Below are positions 6,288 through 15,124 of a DNA stretch of 43,412 nt, in pieces. Within the stretch, counting starts at the first letter, position 1; the number at the start of each line of letters is the position of its first letter. The notes under the pieces were generated by a model. The model was given only the letters and a program-made list of their open reading frames with translations, was not told where the DNA came from and did no database searches. The DNA is from a virus. Position numbers and translations under genes: made by a program. The DNA is taken from positions 1 through 43,412 of the IMG/VR virus record IMGVR_UViG_3300031578_000112; one strand, 5' to 3'.

Positions 6288-8807
6288 TTATTCATCATGG
6301 CTATTTATGAAATATCGATTGACCTTGCTACGGGAAAAACCGTCCTGTTCAATCGATCTTTTCCCCTCGTCGGTCGTGTATATCCGCCCCTTTACCCGGG
6401 ATATGGCCCGCCCAATACTTCGACTGTTCAGCCGGTCCCCCCCTATTTCCGTCAGGATATCTTTCAAATCTTCGTCATGGACAGACCCGGCTATCAATCG
6501 CGATACAGTGAAATCGCCGGTCATATCCCCGATCAGGAATTTTTCAACGGCTGAAATTAAAGCTTTCGCCCTTGTCGTTTCGGGATCCTCTGCGAATGCC
6601 GCCTCGATAGCGTCGAGCGGATCCACACAATCGAAAATTCCATCATTGAGCCTGAAAATGGCCGGTCGAATAAAGTCTGACCAATCCTCAAACGATCCCA
6701 TTTGCCGCTTGTCCTTTTTCCCGGTCATGAGCCCGGCCCGCAAGATGATAAAAGCCGCCCGGATCATTTCCAATCGATTCCACCGGCAATGTTCCAGCGG
6801 ATCAAGAGGAAACCGGCGTTCCCATGGCCGCTCCATATGTGGATCCAGATGGATTCGAAGAAGGCGCCGGCAAAGATCACCAACAGGCGTGATATTATTC
6901 CCCGTGACCATAAAAAGCGACCTGGTGGAAACGCTTCGCATGGATGAAGAGCCCAGAAGGCGATCTTCGTAGGTTTCGGAAGTCAACCAGGCGCAAAGTG
7001 CCGCCGATGTAAAATGGCCGATCACGTTATCGATCACAATCGCCCGCGGTGATTTCATGCCGATCGATAACATTCTTTTCCGGGTTTCCTCGTCAGCATC
7101 TCGCCCATCGTTATGGGGAATCACTTCCGCCTTGCCGCCCGCAATAATAGAAAGGCATTTTGACAGCAGGGATTTTCCAGAAGATGGCGTTGTCGCTGAA
7201 ATATAAAAACCAGGGGCCACAGACAAAACAGGCCGGACGGCAGCCGTCAGCAGTGCCGCAATAAAAACGGATCTATCGGCATTAGATTCAAAAGGGAAAT
7301 CTTCAAAAGGCAAATACAGAGTTTCAAAGGCTTCAGTAATCTCTTCAGTCGTGGGATTTTCCGGGATATCGGACCATTCAGACACAGCGAAATCAAGAAA
7401 AAATTTGGTTTTCGGATCATATCCCGGTTTCTCGATAAGCTCCCCGGTTATCAGCATGATAGGGTTTTGAACAACTCCCAGAAGATCGTTGAAGGGACGG
7501 CCGAAGCCATGAAAAACGGCTTTAGCTACCTGAAAAGGTGCGTCTATCGGCATCGGTCCTGCTGCCGTCGCCTTTTGCCAGTCGGCCCGCAAATCCATCA
7601 GGAACAGAATCGTCTCGACATCCACCGGTTGAAAAATCCCTCGGGCATCGATCCGAACAAGGGCCCCACCGAATTTATAGATGTCGCCATGCCTTGCCGC
7701 CAATCTCATAAAGGCGTTTGCCGCTTTCAGTCGTTCGCCCCTCTGCATCGTAATCACGTCTAAAATATCCGGATTGTCTTTGATCGAAATTGCGTTGTTG
7801 ACGATAGACGCAATAAGAGGCGATTCCCCGGACTTTAAAATTTCATTAAGGTCATCGGATGTCTTGGCAAGATTCCAATCAACTGTGAGTGACTCAGGGA
7901 ACATTTCGGCCACTCTTGCAGCTGCCTTTTGTCCCGATGTATGATTATCGAAGCAGCAGACAATTTTTTTTCCTTCCGGGATCTTGCCTTGCAGGGCATT
8001 GGTATTGCTTGCGGAAAACAGAGATATCACGAAATGATCCGGAAAAACGTCATAGGCCGAAAGGCCATCAATAACCGCCTCCGTGATCAGATACGTTTCC
8101 GCCTCCGGGTCCCCGATAAAAAAAACGCCGATATCAGGACTTGATTGATATTCATGGCGTTTTTTTATCGGCTCCATCTTCCCCTTTTTGAAGATCACCG
8201 GCAAGGGTGGAAGAAAGATATTCTGAAGTCCGACCAGGTCCCGGCCAGGGGCAAGCCACATGGGAACCACGATTGAATCCGATTCGACAACCTTTTTTTC
8301 TTTATCCTTCCCGGCATAGGCTTTTTTTGAATATCCTGCAAGGGCAGAAAAGGCTTCGATGGTTTGGTCTGATATCCCGCGACTTTTCAGATACCCGGCC
8401 CCACCTTTCAAGCCGTTCATCTTTGCCGCTCCCCATTTAAGAGCGAAAAGGTTTTCTGTCGGCTCAGTCGATCCGGAGGATCCCTTTCCTTTGCCGTTTC
8501 CGTTCCCGGTCCATTCAAGCCCGGCAATTTCGCAGAGGCTTTTTTCAGCTCCGATAAAGTCAACACCGTGCCGGTCCATGTAGAAATCAAATATGGACCC
8601 CTTTTTGCCGCAGGCGGATGAAAAACAATTGAAATATCCGGTTTTGAGATTTATTGAGAAGTCTTCAGCGCCGCCGTGGAAAGGACATTTACAGTTGGGA
8701 GCGTCTCCTCTTGGGTTTGTACGTCCTAAAGTTTGGCTCGTTTCAGACTCGTAAAAGGATCTGATGCCGAAGGAACCAAGGGCGGAAATTATATCATTCT
8801 TTTCCAT
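6288..8807 (-). CDS. DNA primase-helicase (CHC2 zinc finger, Toprim, helicase)
   Basis: An 839-residue replication protein. Residues 41-66 carry a CHC2-type zinc finger (C41, H44, C61, C66). Around 235-300 is a Toprim-like region with YLITEAVIDGLSAYD and IVCCFDNH, giving the acidic catalytic residues. The C-terminal half has an ATPase module with SATTPSSGKSLLSK (Walker A-like) near 540, then RAIVIDNV (Walker B-like), and an arginine-rich stretch ending LCRRLLRIHLD. It would prime and unwind DNA at the phage origin. The start is an ATG with a weak ribosome binding site just below the zinc-ribbon gene. A candidate origin lies right after its stop. Confidence 0.8.
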   Translation of the reverse strand: MEKNDIISALGSFGIRSFYESETSQTLGRTNPRGDAPNCKCPFHGGAEDFSINLKTGYFNCFSSACGKKGSIFDFYMDRHGVDFIGAEKSLCEIAGLEWTGNGNGKGKGSSGSTEPTENLFALKWGAAKMNGLKGGAGYLKSRGISDQTIEAFSALAGYSKKAYAGKDKEKKVVESDSIVVPMWLAPGRDLVGLQNIFLPPLPVIFKKGKMEPIKKRHEYQSSPDIGVFFIGDPEAETYLITEAVIDGLSAYDVFPDHFVISLFSASNTNALQGKIPEGKKIVCCFDNHTSGQKAAARVAEMFPESLTVDWNLAKTSDDLNEILKSGESPLIASIVNNAISIKDNPDILDVITMQRGERLKAANAFMRLAARHGDIYKFGGALVRIDARGIFQPVDVETILFLMDLRADWQKATAAGPMPIDAPFQVAKAVFHGFGRPFNDLLGVVQNPIMLITGELIEKPGYDPKTKFFLDFAVSEWSDIPENPTTEEITEAFETLYLPFEDFPFESNADRSVFIAALLTAAVRPVLSVAPGFYISATTPSSGKSLLSKCLSIIAGGKAEVIPHNDGRDADEETRKRMLSIGMKSPRAIVIDNVIGHFTSAALCAWLTSETYEDRLLGSSSMRSVSTRSLFMVTGNNITPVGDLCRRLLRIHLDPHMERPWERRFPLDPLEHCRWNRLEMIRAAFIILRAGLMTGKKDKRQMGSFEDWSDFIRPAIFRLNDGIFDCVDPLDAIEAAFAEDPETTRAKALISAVEKFLIGDMTGDFTVSRLIAGSVHDEDLKDILTEIGGDRLNSRSIGRAISRVKGRIYTTDEGKRSIEQDGFSRSKVNRYFINSHDE

Positions 8808-8818
8808 TTTTTAACGCC

Positions 8819-9017
8819 TTATTCTTTTGGTATAACAACTTCTTTGATACCCTTGCCGCAATACGGGCAGAAGACCCACCCGTTTTCAATCGGCCCCCCC
8901 TGATCGTCGAAAATAAAAGACCCGTCACATTCTGCCGAATATTTCTGGTCATCTGTTTTGGTCCACTCGCAAAAGCCGTCATCTTCCTCTTTTTTTTGCC
9001 GCTTCTTTTAAGTCCAT
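8819..9017 (-). pseudogene. Zinc-ribbon protein broken at an A8 run
   Basis: The ATG directly follows the TAA of the ERCC4 gene and has GGGGTG upstream. It reads MDLKEAAKK, then eight A (8997-8990) put it out of frame. With seven A it continues as EEDDGFCEWTKTDDQKYS and ends ENGWVFCPYCGKGIKEV. The result is 65 residues with two CxxC-like metal sites, a familiar small phage zinc-ribbon form. The total of 199 bases fits one extra base. Slippage during transcription, mutation or a sequencing error would all explain it. The other open frame here, 8794-8982, has no such motif. Confidence 0.6.
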
Positions 9018-9461
9018 TTATTCACCCCATTTATGATATTTCCAAAAGTTTTCCAGCAAAAGAAAAGTGATCCGCTCGGCCAATTGCCGATGATGCCCCC
9101 ATACAACATGGACGCCGTATTTCACGGACCAGGCCAGGCAAGTGCGCCAGACAGCTTTCGGATTCATCCGGCTGTATGCCGGCGGATTTTTGAGAATATT
9201 TATCCAATCATCTTCGATCATTAAAACAGAATAGTCAAGCTCTGCAAGGCGTTCGAACTCGCGTTCAAAAGGCTTGCGCCTGCGTCCCATGCTGCCGAAA
9301 AGATCTTCCGGAGTTTTTCTTTCGACTGCAATCCGATCTTCGAACCCGACAAGGGAATAGTCCCCGGTCTTTAACGTCGCGGTGATCGTTTCCGGGCGGG
9401 GATTGATGGCGGTAAAGGTATATGGTAGTTGTTCCCGCGTATCTATTTTAATGGGTGGCAT
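9018..9461 (-). CDS. ERCC4-family nuclease
   Basis: A 147-residue single-domain nuclease of the ERCC4/XPF type. Key motifs are IDTREQ near the N terminus, KTGDYSL, then VERKTPEDLFGS and REFERLAELDYSVLMIE, which give the usual D, D and ERK active site. Such enzymes cut branched DNA; in phages they may resolve recombination or replication structures. A GTG at 9470 overlapping the upstream TGA would add three residues. It lies in the recombination block next to the RecD2-like helicase parts and the primase. Confidence 0.8.
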   Translation of the reverse strand: MPPIKIDTREQLPYTFTAINPRPETITATLKTGDYSLVGFEDRIAVERKTPEDLFGSMGRRRKPFEREFERLAELDYSVLMIEDDWINILKNPPAYSRMNPKAVWRTCLAWSVKYGVHVVWGHHRQLAERITFLLLENFWKYHKWGE

Positions 9462-9466
9462 AACAG

Positions 9467-9901
9467 TCACTTTTCTTCATTTTCAACAGTATCAAGATAT
9501 GCCCCAAAGTCATGCATAAAGTCTTTGAATAAAGCCTTAAGCTCCTTAACATGATCCACCAAATCCAATATCGCAGGATCGGTAAAAGAGACTCTTTTCC
9601 TGATTTTTAATTTATGTAGCTTTTCTCTTTCGTCTTTTATTTTAGGGTTGATAATTGATAAAGCTTTGTTACAATTAGAAATCCTTTCTCTTAAACATTG
9701 CAGTGTTTCCCTGTAATCTATCACGGATATATTGCTTCCAGAGATTTTGTATTCTGCCATCTGGGTTTCAAGTTGATTCTTTTTAAAAACCAAGGTTTCT
9801 TTTTCATCGATTAAGTCTTCAAGAGTTTGCCTTTGTTCGTAATTTCTAAAATTAATAAAAGAACTACTTCCGCCAGTTGATACTCCCTGTGGTCTCATCA
9901 T
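9467..9901 (-). CDS. Coiled-coil hypothetical protein
   Basis: A 144-residue protein dominated by heptad-like helices (ETLVFKKNQLETQMAEYK, ETLQCLRERISNCNKALSI). The two helical runs are separated by a short break, so an antiparallel coiled-coil hairpin is possible. The ATG follows directly after the helicase stop with GGGGG upstream. It lies between the RecD-like helicase and the ERCC4 nuclease and may help them, but no enzymatic motif is seen. Confidence 0.55.
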   Translation of the reverse strand: MMRPQGVSTGGSSSFINFRNYEQRQTLEDLIDEKETLVFKKNQLETQMAEYKISGSNISVIDYRETLQCLRERISNCNKALSIINPKIKDEREKLHKLKIRKRVSFTDPAILDLVDHVKELKALFKDFMHDFGAYLDTVENEEK

Positions 9902-11116
9902 TTATCCCCCAAATTTCTCATTTAAAAAAGTTTTCCGACTATCACCCCGCCGACCAATAGCCCGCTCGACAACTGCCCATTGCCCGACAGTAAAAACCGC
10001 CGTTTGGCCCCGCGTGATCGCGGTATAAATCCAGGGATTGTTAACGATAAACGATGTCGATTGATGTACTGGGATGATCACAACCGGGGATTCACTCCCC
10101 TGCATTTTATGGCATGTCACGGCGAAGGCGTGACGCAAGTCGTTAGCCGTGCGTGATATGGCAACGTCCCGACTCGGATCAAAAAAAGTTACATAGATTT
10201 TTTTTTCGTCAATATCCGTTACGATCCCGATATCCCCGTTGACGACAGGCACATCCTCATCGCCATGTTCATCTTTCAGCATGGCGTTTTTCAATTGTAT
10301 CACTTTTTCCCCTGATCGATACGGACATCCTTTCACAGGATCCCCATGGACAAGATTGAATCGCAACTCTGCATTGAGATTGTCACAACCGAGCGCACTC
10401 TTCCCGTTCGTGGGCGTGATCACCTGCGTATCCCACAACGGATCGAACCCGTTATTTTTCGCCCATTCATGCAGTCGTTTTACCATCGATATGATTTCTC
10501 CCGGTTCGGACATTTCAAGATGACGGAAATTCACTCCGGCGTCAAGATCGATTTTTTCCGTGGGCGCAGCAAGGGAACGGAAATCCCTGATGGCTGTGGC
10601 CGCCTGAATGATTCCGCCCGAATTCCGGAAAACTTCCGTCAGCATGGTTATCGGAATCCGGCCGGAGGCTATCATATCCCGAAAAGGGGCGCCAGGCGTT
10701 ACCGGTGGAAGCTGCCCGGGATCGCCAACGAAAAGTATTTGCGTTCGTGTCGTGTCCACGGCATCCAGAAGAGACGCCATGAGACTTAGCCCGTCCATGG
10801 ACGTTTCATCGGCAATGATAAAATCAACCTCAATTTTCCGACTCGCCCCCCGAGTAAACCGGAAGTTTCCGTCCATGTCCATCACCGGCTCAAGTGCCCT
10901 GTGAATCGTGACGGCTTCAATCCCGGTGCACTCACTCATTCTCTTTGCCGCCTTGCCGGTCGGTGCGACACAAAGGATTTTTTTCCGTCCGGAAAGCCGG
11001 TCAATTATCGCTTTTAATGTTGTCGTTTTTCCGGTTCCAGCGTACCCGGATAGTATGGATACGCTGGAGTTGATTGCCATGCCTACGGCGTTTTGTTGCG
11101 CTGCTGATAATTTCAT
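9902..11116 (-). CDS. RecD2-like SF1B helicase core
   Basis: A 404-residue helicase of the RecD/TraA group. It has a Q-motif-like start (LSAAQQNAV), Walker A GYAGTGKTTT near 23-32, Walker B DFIIADETSMDG, motif III ILFVGDPGQLPPV, and a C-terminal TCHKMQGSE and YTAITRG matching motifs V and VI. This is a 5'-3' DNA helicase core. It lacks the N-terminal OB/helix-hairpin-helix part of full RecD2. That part is encoded separately at 11690-12754, with two small genes between. The start overlaps the upstream stop as ATGA. Confidence 0.85.
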   Translation of the reverse strand: MKLSAAQQNAVGMAINSSVSILSGYAGTGKTTTLKAIIDRLSGRKKILCVAPTGKAAKRMSECTGIEAVTIHRALEPVMDMDGNFRFTRGASRKIEVDFIIADETSMDGLSLMASLLDAVDTTRTQILFVGDPGQLPPVTPGAPFRDMIASGRIPITMLTEVFRNSGGIIQAATAIRDFRSLAAPTEKIDLDAGVNFRHLEMSEPGEIISMVKRLHEWAKNNGFDPLWDTQVITPTNGKSALGCDNLNAELRFNLVHGDPVKGCPYRSGEKVIQLKNAMLKDEHGDEDVPVVNGDIGIVTDIDEKKIYVTFFDPSRDVAISRTANDLRHAFAVTCHKMQGSESPVVIIPVHQSTSFIVNNPWIYTAITRGQTAVFTVGQWAVVERAIGRRGDSRKTFLNEKFGG

Positions 11117-11457
11117 TCGTCAATCTTCATTTGTCGTTCATCGTCCGTCATTTTCTGAGTCCGAATCACAACCCCGGTATCTTTCCGCGTGATCTCCCAT
11201 TGTTTTGCTGAGATGTTCGGGATCATCTCGCATTCGATTTGGCGCATCTCGTACCCTGAATTGATCTTTGCAGCCGCCGCGCTGATATGAGCTTCGAACC
11301 CATCAATCCGGTTTTTGAATTGACCCATAACGACCTTTTTTTCCTCTTCCGATTCCTCTTTTGCCGTGATGTGTGCCGCCATTCCCGATGCTATCTCTCT
11401 TTTTTCTTCCTCGGAAAATTTGTACTTCAGATATTCGTTGATCGTTTTTGATTCCAT
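11113..11457 (-). CDS. Hypothetical phage protein
   Basis: A 114-residue charged protein with a long helical N-terminal part and a C-terminal strand-rich part around QIECEMIPN and RKDTGVVIRTQKMTDDERQ. Its form resembles a protein often found near phage recombination genes, but I know no function. GGGAG lies seven bases before the ATG. It sits between the two RecD2-like halves. Confidence 0.5.
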   Translation of the reverse strand: MESKTINEYLKYKFSEEEKREIASGMAAHITAKEESEEEKKVVMGQFKNRIDGFEAHISAAAAKINSGYEMRQIECEMIPNISAKQWEITRKDTGVVIRTQKMTDDERQMKIDE

Positions 11458-11476
11458 GGATTTGCTCCCTTCAATT

Positions 11477-11689
11477 TTAGCTATAATCGTTAAAATCTGG
11501 ATCCTGTTCGCCGTTCAAAATTGCCAACTCATCAAATCTTGGCAAAAGATTGAAAATATCTTCATAATCAATTCTTTCTTCCGGCGAACTATCTTCTGAC
11601 GGATTTTGCAAAATGACTTTCAAAAAATGCGCCTGATGAACAGACAAGCACAATTCGATTTCCACTGTTTTTTTTATTCGATATCCCAT
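11477..11689 (-). CDS. Small acidic hypothetical protein
   Basis: A 70-residue acidic protein with a strand (VEIELCLSVHQAHFLKVIL) followed by an acidic helix. The ATG directly follows the TAA of the RecD2 N-terminal gene, and GGGGG is nine bases upstream. Function unknown. Confidence 0.45.
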   Translation of the reverse strand: MGYRIKKTVEIELCLSVHQAHFLKVILQNPSEDSSPEERIDYEDIFNLLPRFDELAILNGEQDPDFNDYS

Positions 11690-12754
11690 TTATATATCCC
11701 CCAATTCTTCGTCAAATTCCACTTCCCCGGCGAAGCCGCAAGCCTCGCAACCGATCCCCAGGCAAGCCGTGTGCATGACAAATTTCTTGCAAAGTCTTTG
11801 CAACTCATAATCAAGGTCTGTCATATCGTTAGCCAATAAATTCTTGATTGTATCCGATATCAAAAACTCGTTTTCGTGATCCTTCCGGAAGGTGATCCAC
11901 CCGTCATACTCGCTCACCAAGTCCCCGTCATCGATCAGAGCAGAAATTCCGGCATCGGCATTGATTCCGATCAACCCCATGATTTTTATACTCAGATCAT
12001 CCCGCAAGATCCACACGGACCCGGTCGACCGCTGAAACTCCCGAAGGGCGTATTCGGTCGCAGACTTTTTCCGCAGGATGGAATCGACCGGAATCTTGAC
12101 CGGCCCCATTGCCACCTGATCGGCAAGAAGAAAACCGACGCCTCGGAACTTCGTCAGTCTGTACGGATCGGCCCGGATCCACGCTGGAGCGTCCGCCTTA
12201 TGATCATCGAAAAGGCGATAGGGCAGATTTTTCGGAAGCCCCTTGATACCTGCGAACATTTGCAAAAGTTCGATGATCACCTTCTCTTCGTCCGCCATGG
12301 CTTTAAGATCGCTGCTGATTTTTTCGGCCAGGCCCCCGGCAAGGAAAGGAAAGTCTTTTCCCGCCCTTGCCGGATCGTCCCGTAGGATGTCAATCGTATC
12401 GCTTCCGTATTCGTCCGTGATCTTCCGGGCCTTTGCCGGGCCGATGCCGTCAAATCTCTTCTGAAGAAAAATATTGATGCCCATGACATCCCGCGGACGT
12501 TCAACAATTGCACTACCGAAATGAAATTGCCGGGTGACTTTCCCCTTGTAGGTGTTATCCTTCCAGACGCCTTCCCGCAGGGTATACGACAGCCCGACTT
12601 CCGGCCCGGAACAGTTGCCCAGGGCCGTGAAATCATCCGAGAACCCGAAAGAATCATCATCCGGCATAGAAAACCGTCCGATGATAGACGATTCCCGCTG
12701 CCAGATAATCCGGTCCAGAGTGGCACCGGTTATGGTTTCCCCCTTTGCAGACAT
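11690..12754 (-). CDS. RecD2 N-terminal-like protein (helix-hairpin-helix), split from helicase
   Basis: A 354-residue protein resembling the N-terminal region of RecD2 helicases. It has an initial beta-rich part (about 1-85), then RFDGIGPAKARKITDEYG, a helix-hairpin-helix DNA-binding element near 100, followed by SDTIDILRDDP. A second element around 205 reads YRLTKFRGVGFLLADQVA. In full RecD2 these are followed by the ATPase core. Here the core is a separate gene about 0.6 kb downstream. The last part has cysteines (CLGIGCEACGF) that may bind metal. The start shares one base with the upstream TAA (TAATG). Confidence 0.7.
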   Translation of the reverse strand: MSAKGETITGATLDRIIWQRESSIIGRFSMPDDDSFGFSDDFTALGNCSGPEVGLSYTLREGVWKDNTYKGKVTRQFHFGSAIVERPRDVMGINIFLQKRFDGIGPAKARKITDEYGSDTIDILRDDPARAGKDFPFLAGGLAEKISSDLKAMADEEKVIIELLQMFAGIKGLPKNLPYRLFDDHKADAPAWIRADPYRLTKFRGVGFLLADQVAMGPVKIPVDSILRKKSATEYALREFQRSTGSVWILRDDLSIKIMGLIGINADAGISALIDDGDLVSEYDGWITFRKDHENEFLISDTIKNLLANDMTDLDYELQRLCKKFVMHTACLGIGCEACGFAGEVEFDEELGDI

Positions 12755-13281
12755 TAGATCGCATCCAGATCGATGGCGGGTTCCGGTGTTTCAGCCATTG
12801 CCCATCCGCCAAACATTTTGATTGCCACAAAGTCGGTCGGCTCCCACTTGCCGGTGCTGTCATTTTTTCGCCGGGTAAAATCGGTTTCAATGATCGCGGT
12901 CCGGCCCAATGCCTTGGCCCATTTCTCAGCGTTCAAGGGGCCGCCGGTTGGCGGAATAAGTTTCAGAGCCACAGCAACCGCCGTTCTTTTTTTCTTGACC
13001 CATTCTTTCTCACCGGCTTTAGGCATGGGCACCTCGTCCTTGAGGATTATTCCATCGGATGTGTGTCTGTTTTTATCCGTTGCCGGTTTTTTGTCGATTT
13101 CCAGGGCTTCTATAATTGTCAGTTCGATTGCCTGGCCATAACATGGCGGTTCCATCTTTTCCATGGGGATCACATCGCGGGCGCTCACCCGACAAATGAA
13201 TTTTCCCACGGGATATTTCCCACCTGTAGCCTCTTTCACGTCGCCTTCTGATACATCTTCATCAAAATCATAGTCTGACAT
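12754..13281 (-). CDS. Hypothetical replication-module protein (possible ssDNA-binding role)
   Basis: A 175-residue protein that begins with an acidic stretch (SDYDFDEDVSEGDV) and then a beta-rich body (GKFICRVSARDVIP, AIELTIIEALEID). Proteins of this general form, near helicase and nuclease genes, are often annotated as DUF669-like or single-strand binding, but I see no decisive motif. The ATG has GGAGGAAA upstream; a longer start at 13296 is less likely. Placed between the large RDF-like protein and the RecD2 part, it probably works on DNA. Confidence 0.45.
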   Translation of the reverse strand: MSDYDFDEDVSEGDVKEATGGKYPVGKFICRVSARDVIPMEKMEPPCYGQAIELTIIEALEIDKKPATDKNRHTSDGIILKDEVPMPKAGEKEWVKKKRTAVAVALKLIPPTGGPLNAEKWAKALGRTAIIETDFTRRKNDSTGKWEPTDFVAIKMFGGWAMAETPEPAIDLDAI

Positions 13282-13295
13282 TGTGCTTTCCTCCA

Positions 13296-14960
13296 TTAAA
13301 ATGGTATTTCATTCAATCTGATAAACTTCTCCGCCTGTACTGTATCCATCTCCCCAGCTTTTACCGCGCCCACTTCGGCAAGGGTGGAATGCCATCTTGC
13401 GAAAGCCCCACGACTTTCCTGATTTTTACAGGTGATATCGCATATGAAAGGATCATCAACATCCGGATTCGTCCTCTTCAAGACAGCTTTCCATGTTTCC
13501 GGATCGTTCCATGATTTCGGATCCTTCAGGATCGTTTGGATCTCGGCATGGGGCACTATAAACCCCCTAGAGGCGAATGTGTTCCACCATGTGTCGGCGT
13601 CTTCTCTCAGCGCGTCCTTGTAAATATCCGTGATCTCTTTTTGTTTGCCGCCGAAGGGTATTTTTTCCCCGGCTTGTGCTTCCACCTTTGACGGTTCGGT
13701 CGGTTCGGTTTTCGTTTCAGGAACGGTTTTCGTTTCCTGCTCAACCGCCGCCGCCTTTTCCTTCGCCTTGCTCGTCTCCTCGATGTAGCGCCGTGAGTGC
13801 TCCGAATTCCATAGATCATCCGGAACCCGTTCGGTCCCCATGATGCGGCCCCATTTCTCGAAAACTTCCACGGCGATTTCATACGGTGCCGCCGCAATCC
13901 GGTCCCCGTTTTCGAAAACAAATTCCCGGAGTCCGGTCTGCTTCAGGTTTTTAAATTCATCCACGGCAAGGGGAAGGATCCCTGGCGTGTCGGTTTCTTC
14001 TTTTGCCGGTTCTGTTTCGGTCACCTCTTCCGCCTTTGCCTTTGCCGCTTGGTTTTCCCGATATTCCTTCCATGTTTCTTCCGATGCCGCCGGTTCATCC
14101 TCATCAGGCGCCCCCGGCAGGTACTCGACAGCAAAAGCCTTTTCTTCTTCATCGTCCCGAAAGGGTTTCATGCCGATGGAAATCACGCGCTCAATTTGAC
14201 GCATGTGTTCCAATTGTGCGGCTTTTTCTTTGCGGTATCTCAAGGCTTCGTCAATCAAGAAATCCCTGCCGAATTGCTCTTGCAAAGCTGCATGATATTT
14301 GGGCTCTTTGCTGTATTGAGTTTGGAAAGGATGGATTGTCAGCATCAAAGACATCGACGCGATCTGGCCGCCTGTAGCGTATGAAATTTTCGCAAGGGAA
14401 CCAACCAAACACTCAACGGAATTCTTCCCTGCCGTTCTCAATTCGTGGCATCCAGAAAAAGGCATCCCGTAAAAGTCCGCCCCGTTTCCGGAAATAACAA
14501 TAGACAGCCGGCCGGTATACTTACAAGCGCCATCTGTGCCATCTTCCAGCCGCGCACAAGGGCATTTTCTTTGACCGTCCAGAACACTTGTTGCGGTTTC
14601 CCCATCGCCCCAACAGGCTTTTTTTGACCCTGACCGCCTTACAAGAAAATTGTTGAAAATTAAATCGGGATCATTATACAGAGCGTGTACCGGGATTCCC
14701 ACAAGATTTCCGTCTTTATTCACAAGCCCGCCGTTCGCCTTGACATAATCCATCAGCTTGATATCGTGCTTGTAATTTTTCAGATGATAAGGCTCGATTC
14801 CCTCTTCTTCCCTTTCAAGTTTCGTAATTGTAAAATAATCGACCGTTCGACCTTTCCTCCACGGGTTTCCCCCCTGGCTCTTTAAAACAGGACCGTACAG
14901 CTCCCCCATCTTGATATGGCCGCCCGAAGGCAACCGCATATTCAAGTTTTTAATTGGCAT
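13296..14960 (-). CDS. Large early protein with recombination-directionality-factor-like N-terminal domain
   Basis: A 554-residue protein. The N-terminal 250 residues contain KGRTVDYFTITKLERE, GIPVHALYND and a cysteine-rich site (CPCARLEDGTDGACKYTGR) that resembles phage proteins called recombination directionality factor or hydrolase/metal-binding protein. The middle is low-complexity and rich in E, K, T and P, a likely flexible linker. The C-terminal region (DADTWWNTFASRGFIVP onwards) appears to be another folded domain. No integrase gene was seen, so a role in excision is not supported here. The ATG has GGGGGAAAA upstream. Function uncertain. Confidence 0.5.
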   Translation of the reverse strand: MPIKNLNMRLPSGGHIKMGELYGPVLKSQGGNPWRKGRTVDYFTITKLEREEEGIEPYHLKNYKHDIKLMDYVKANGGLVNKDGNLVGIPVHALYNDPDLIFNNFLVRRSGSKKACWGDGETATSVLDGQRKCPCARLEDGTDGACKYTGRLSIVISGNGADFYGMPFSGCHELRTAGKNSVECLVGSLAKISYATGGQIASMSLMLTIHPFQTQYSKEPKYHAALQEQFGRDFLIDEALRYRKEKAAQLEHMRQIERVISIGMKPFRDDEEEKAFAVEYLPGAPDEDEPAASEETWKEYRENQAAKAKAEEVTETEPAKEETDTPGILPLAVDEFKNLKQTGLREFVFENGDRIAAAPYEIAVEVFEKWGRIMGTERVPDDLWNSEHSRRYIEETSKAKEKAAAVEQETKTVPETKTEPTEPSKVEAQAGEKIPFGGKQKEITDIYKDALREDADTWWNTFASRGFIVPHAEIQTILKDPKSWNDPETWKAVLKRTNPDVDDPFICDITCKNQESRGAFARWHSTLAEVGAVKAGEMDTVQAEKFIRLNEIPF

Positions 14961-14961
14961 A

Positions 14962-15102
14962 TTATTTTCCCCCATTAAAAGATTGATGAACTCTCTTGTT
15001 TGGATCCCTCGCTTCGTGCGAATGCCCGCATCCGATCAGCCATACAGCGGCAAGGGCAAGGGCTATAAACCCCACGACGGCCGCTATTACCTTTTTTTTC
15101 AT
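14962..15102 (-). CDS. Small predicted lipoprotein
   Basis: A 46-residue protein: MKKK, then a hydrophobic stretch (VIAAVVGFIALALAAVWLIGC) with a lipobox-like LIGC, then a short charged tail. It would be exported and lipid-anchored, or held as a single-span membrane protein. GGGGGG lies about 12 bases before the ATG. The longer frame to 15273 overlaps the upstream gene and is not preferred. Function unknown. Confidence 0.5.
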   Translation of the reverse strand: MKKKVIAAVVGFIALALAAVWLIGCGHSHEARDPNKRVHQSFNGGK

Positions 15103-15124
15103 GATAGATTTTCCCCCCATTCCT

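Noticed and set aside
8794-8982. Minus-strand 62-residue frame
   Set aside because: It is arginine- and serine-rich with no motif. The overlapping frame has a clear zinc ribbon ending CPYCGKG, so this is a shadow.
13296-14960. Evidence for temperate life from the RDF-like protein
   Set aside because: No integrase or attachment site was found in the window, so excision or lysogeny cannot be claimed from this weak resemblance.
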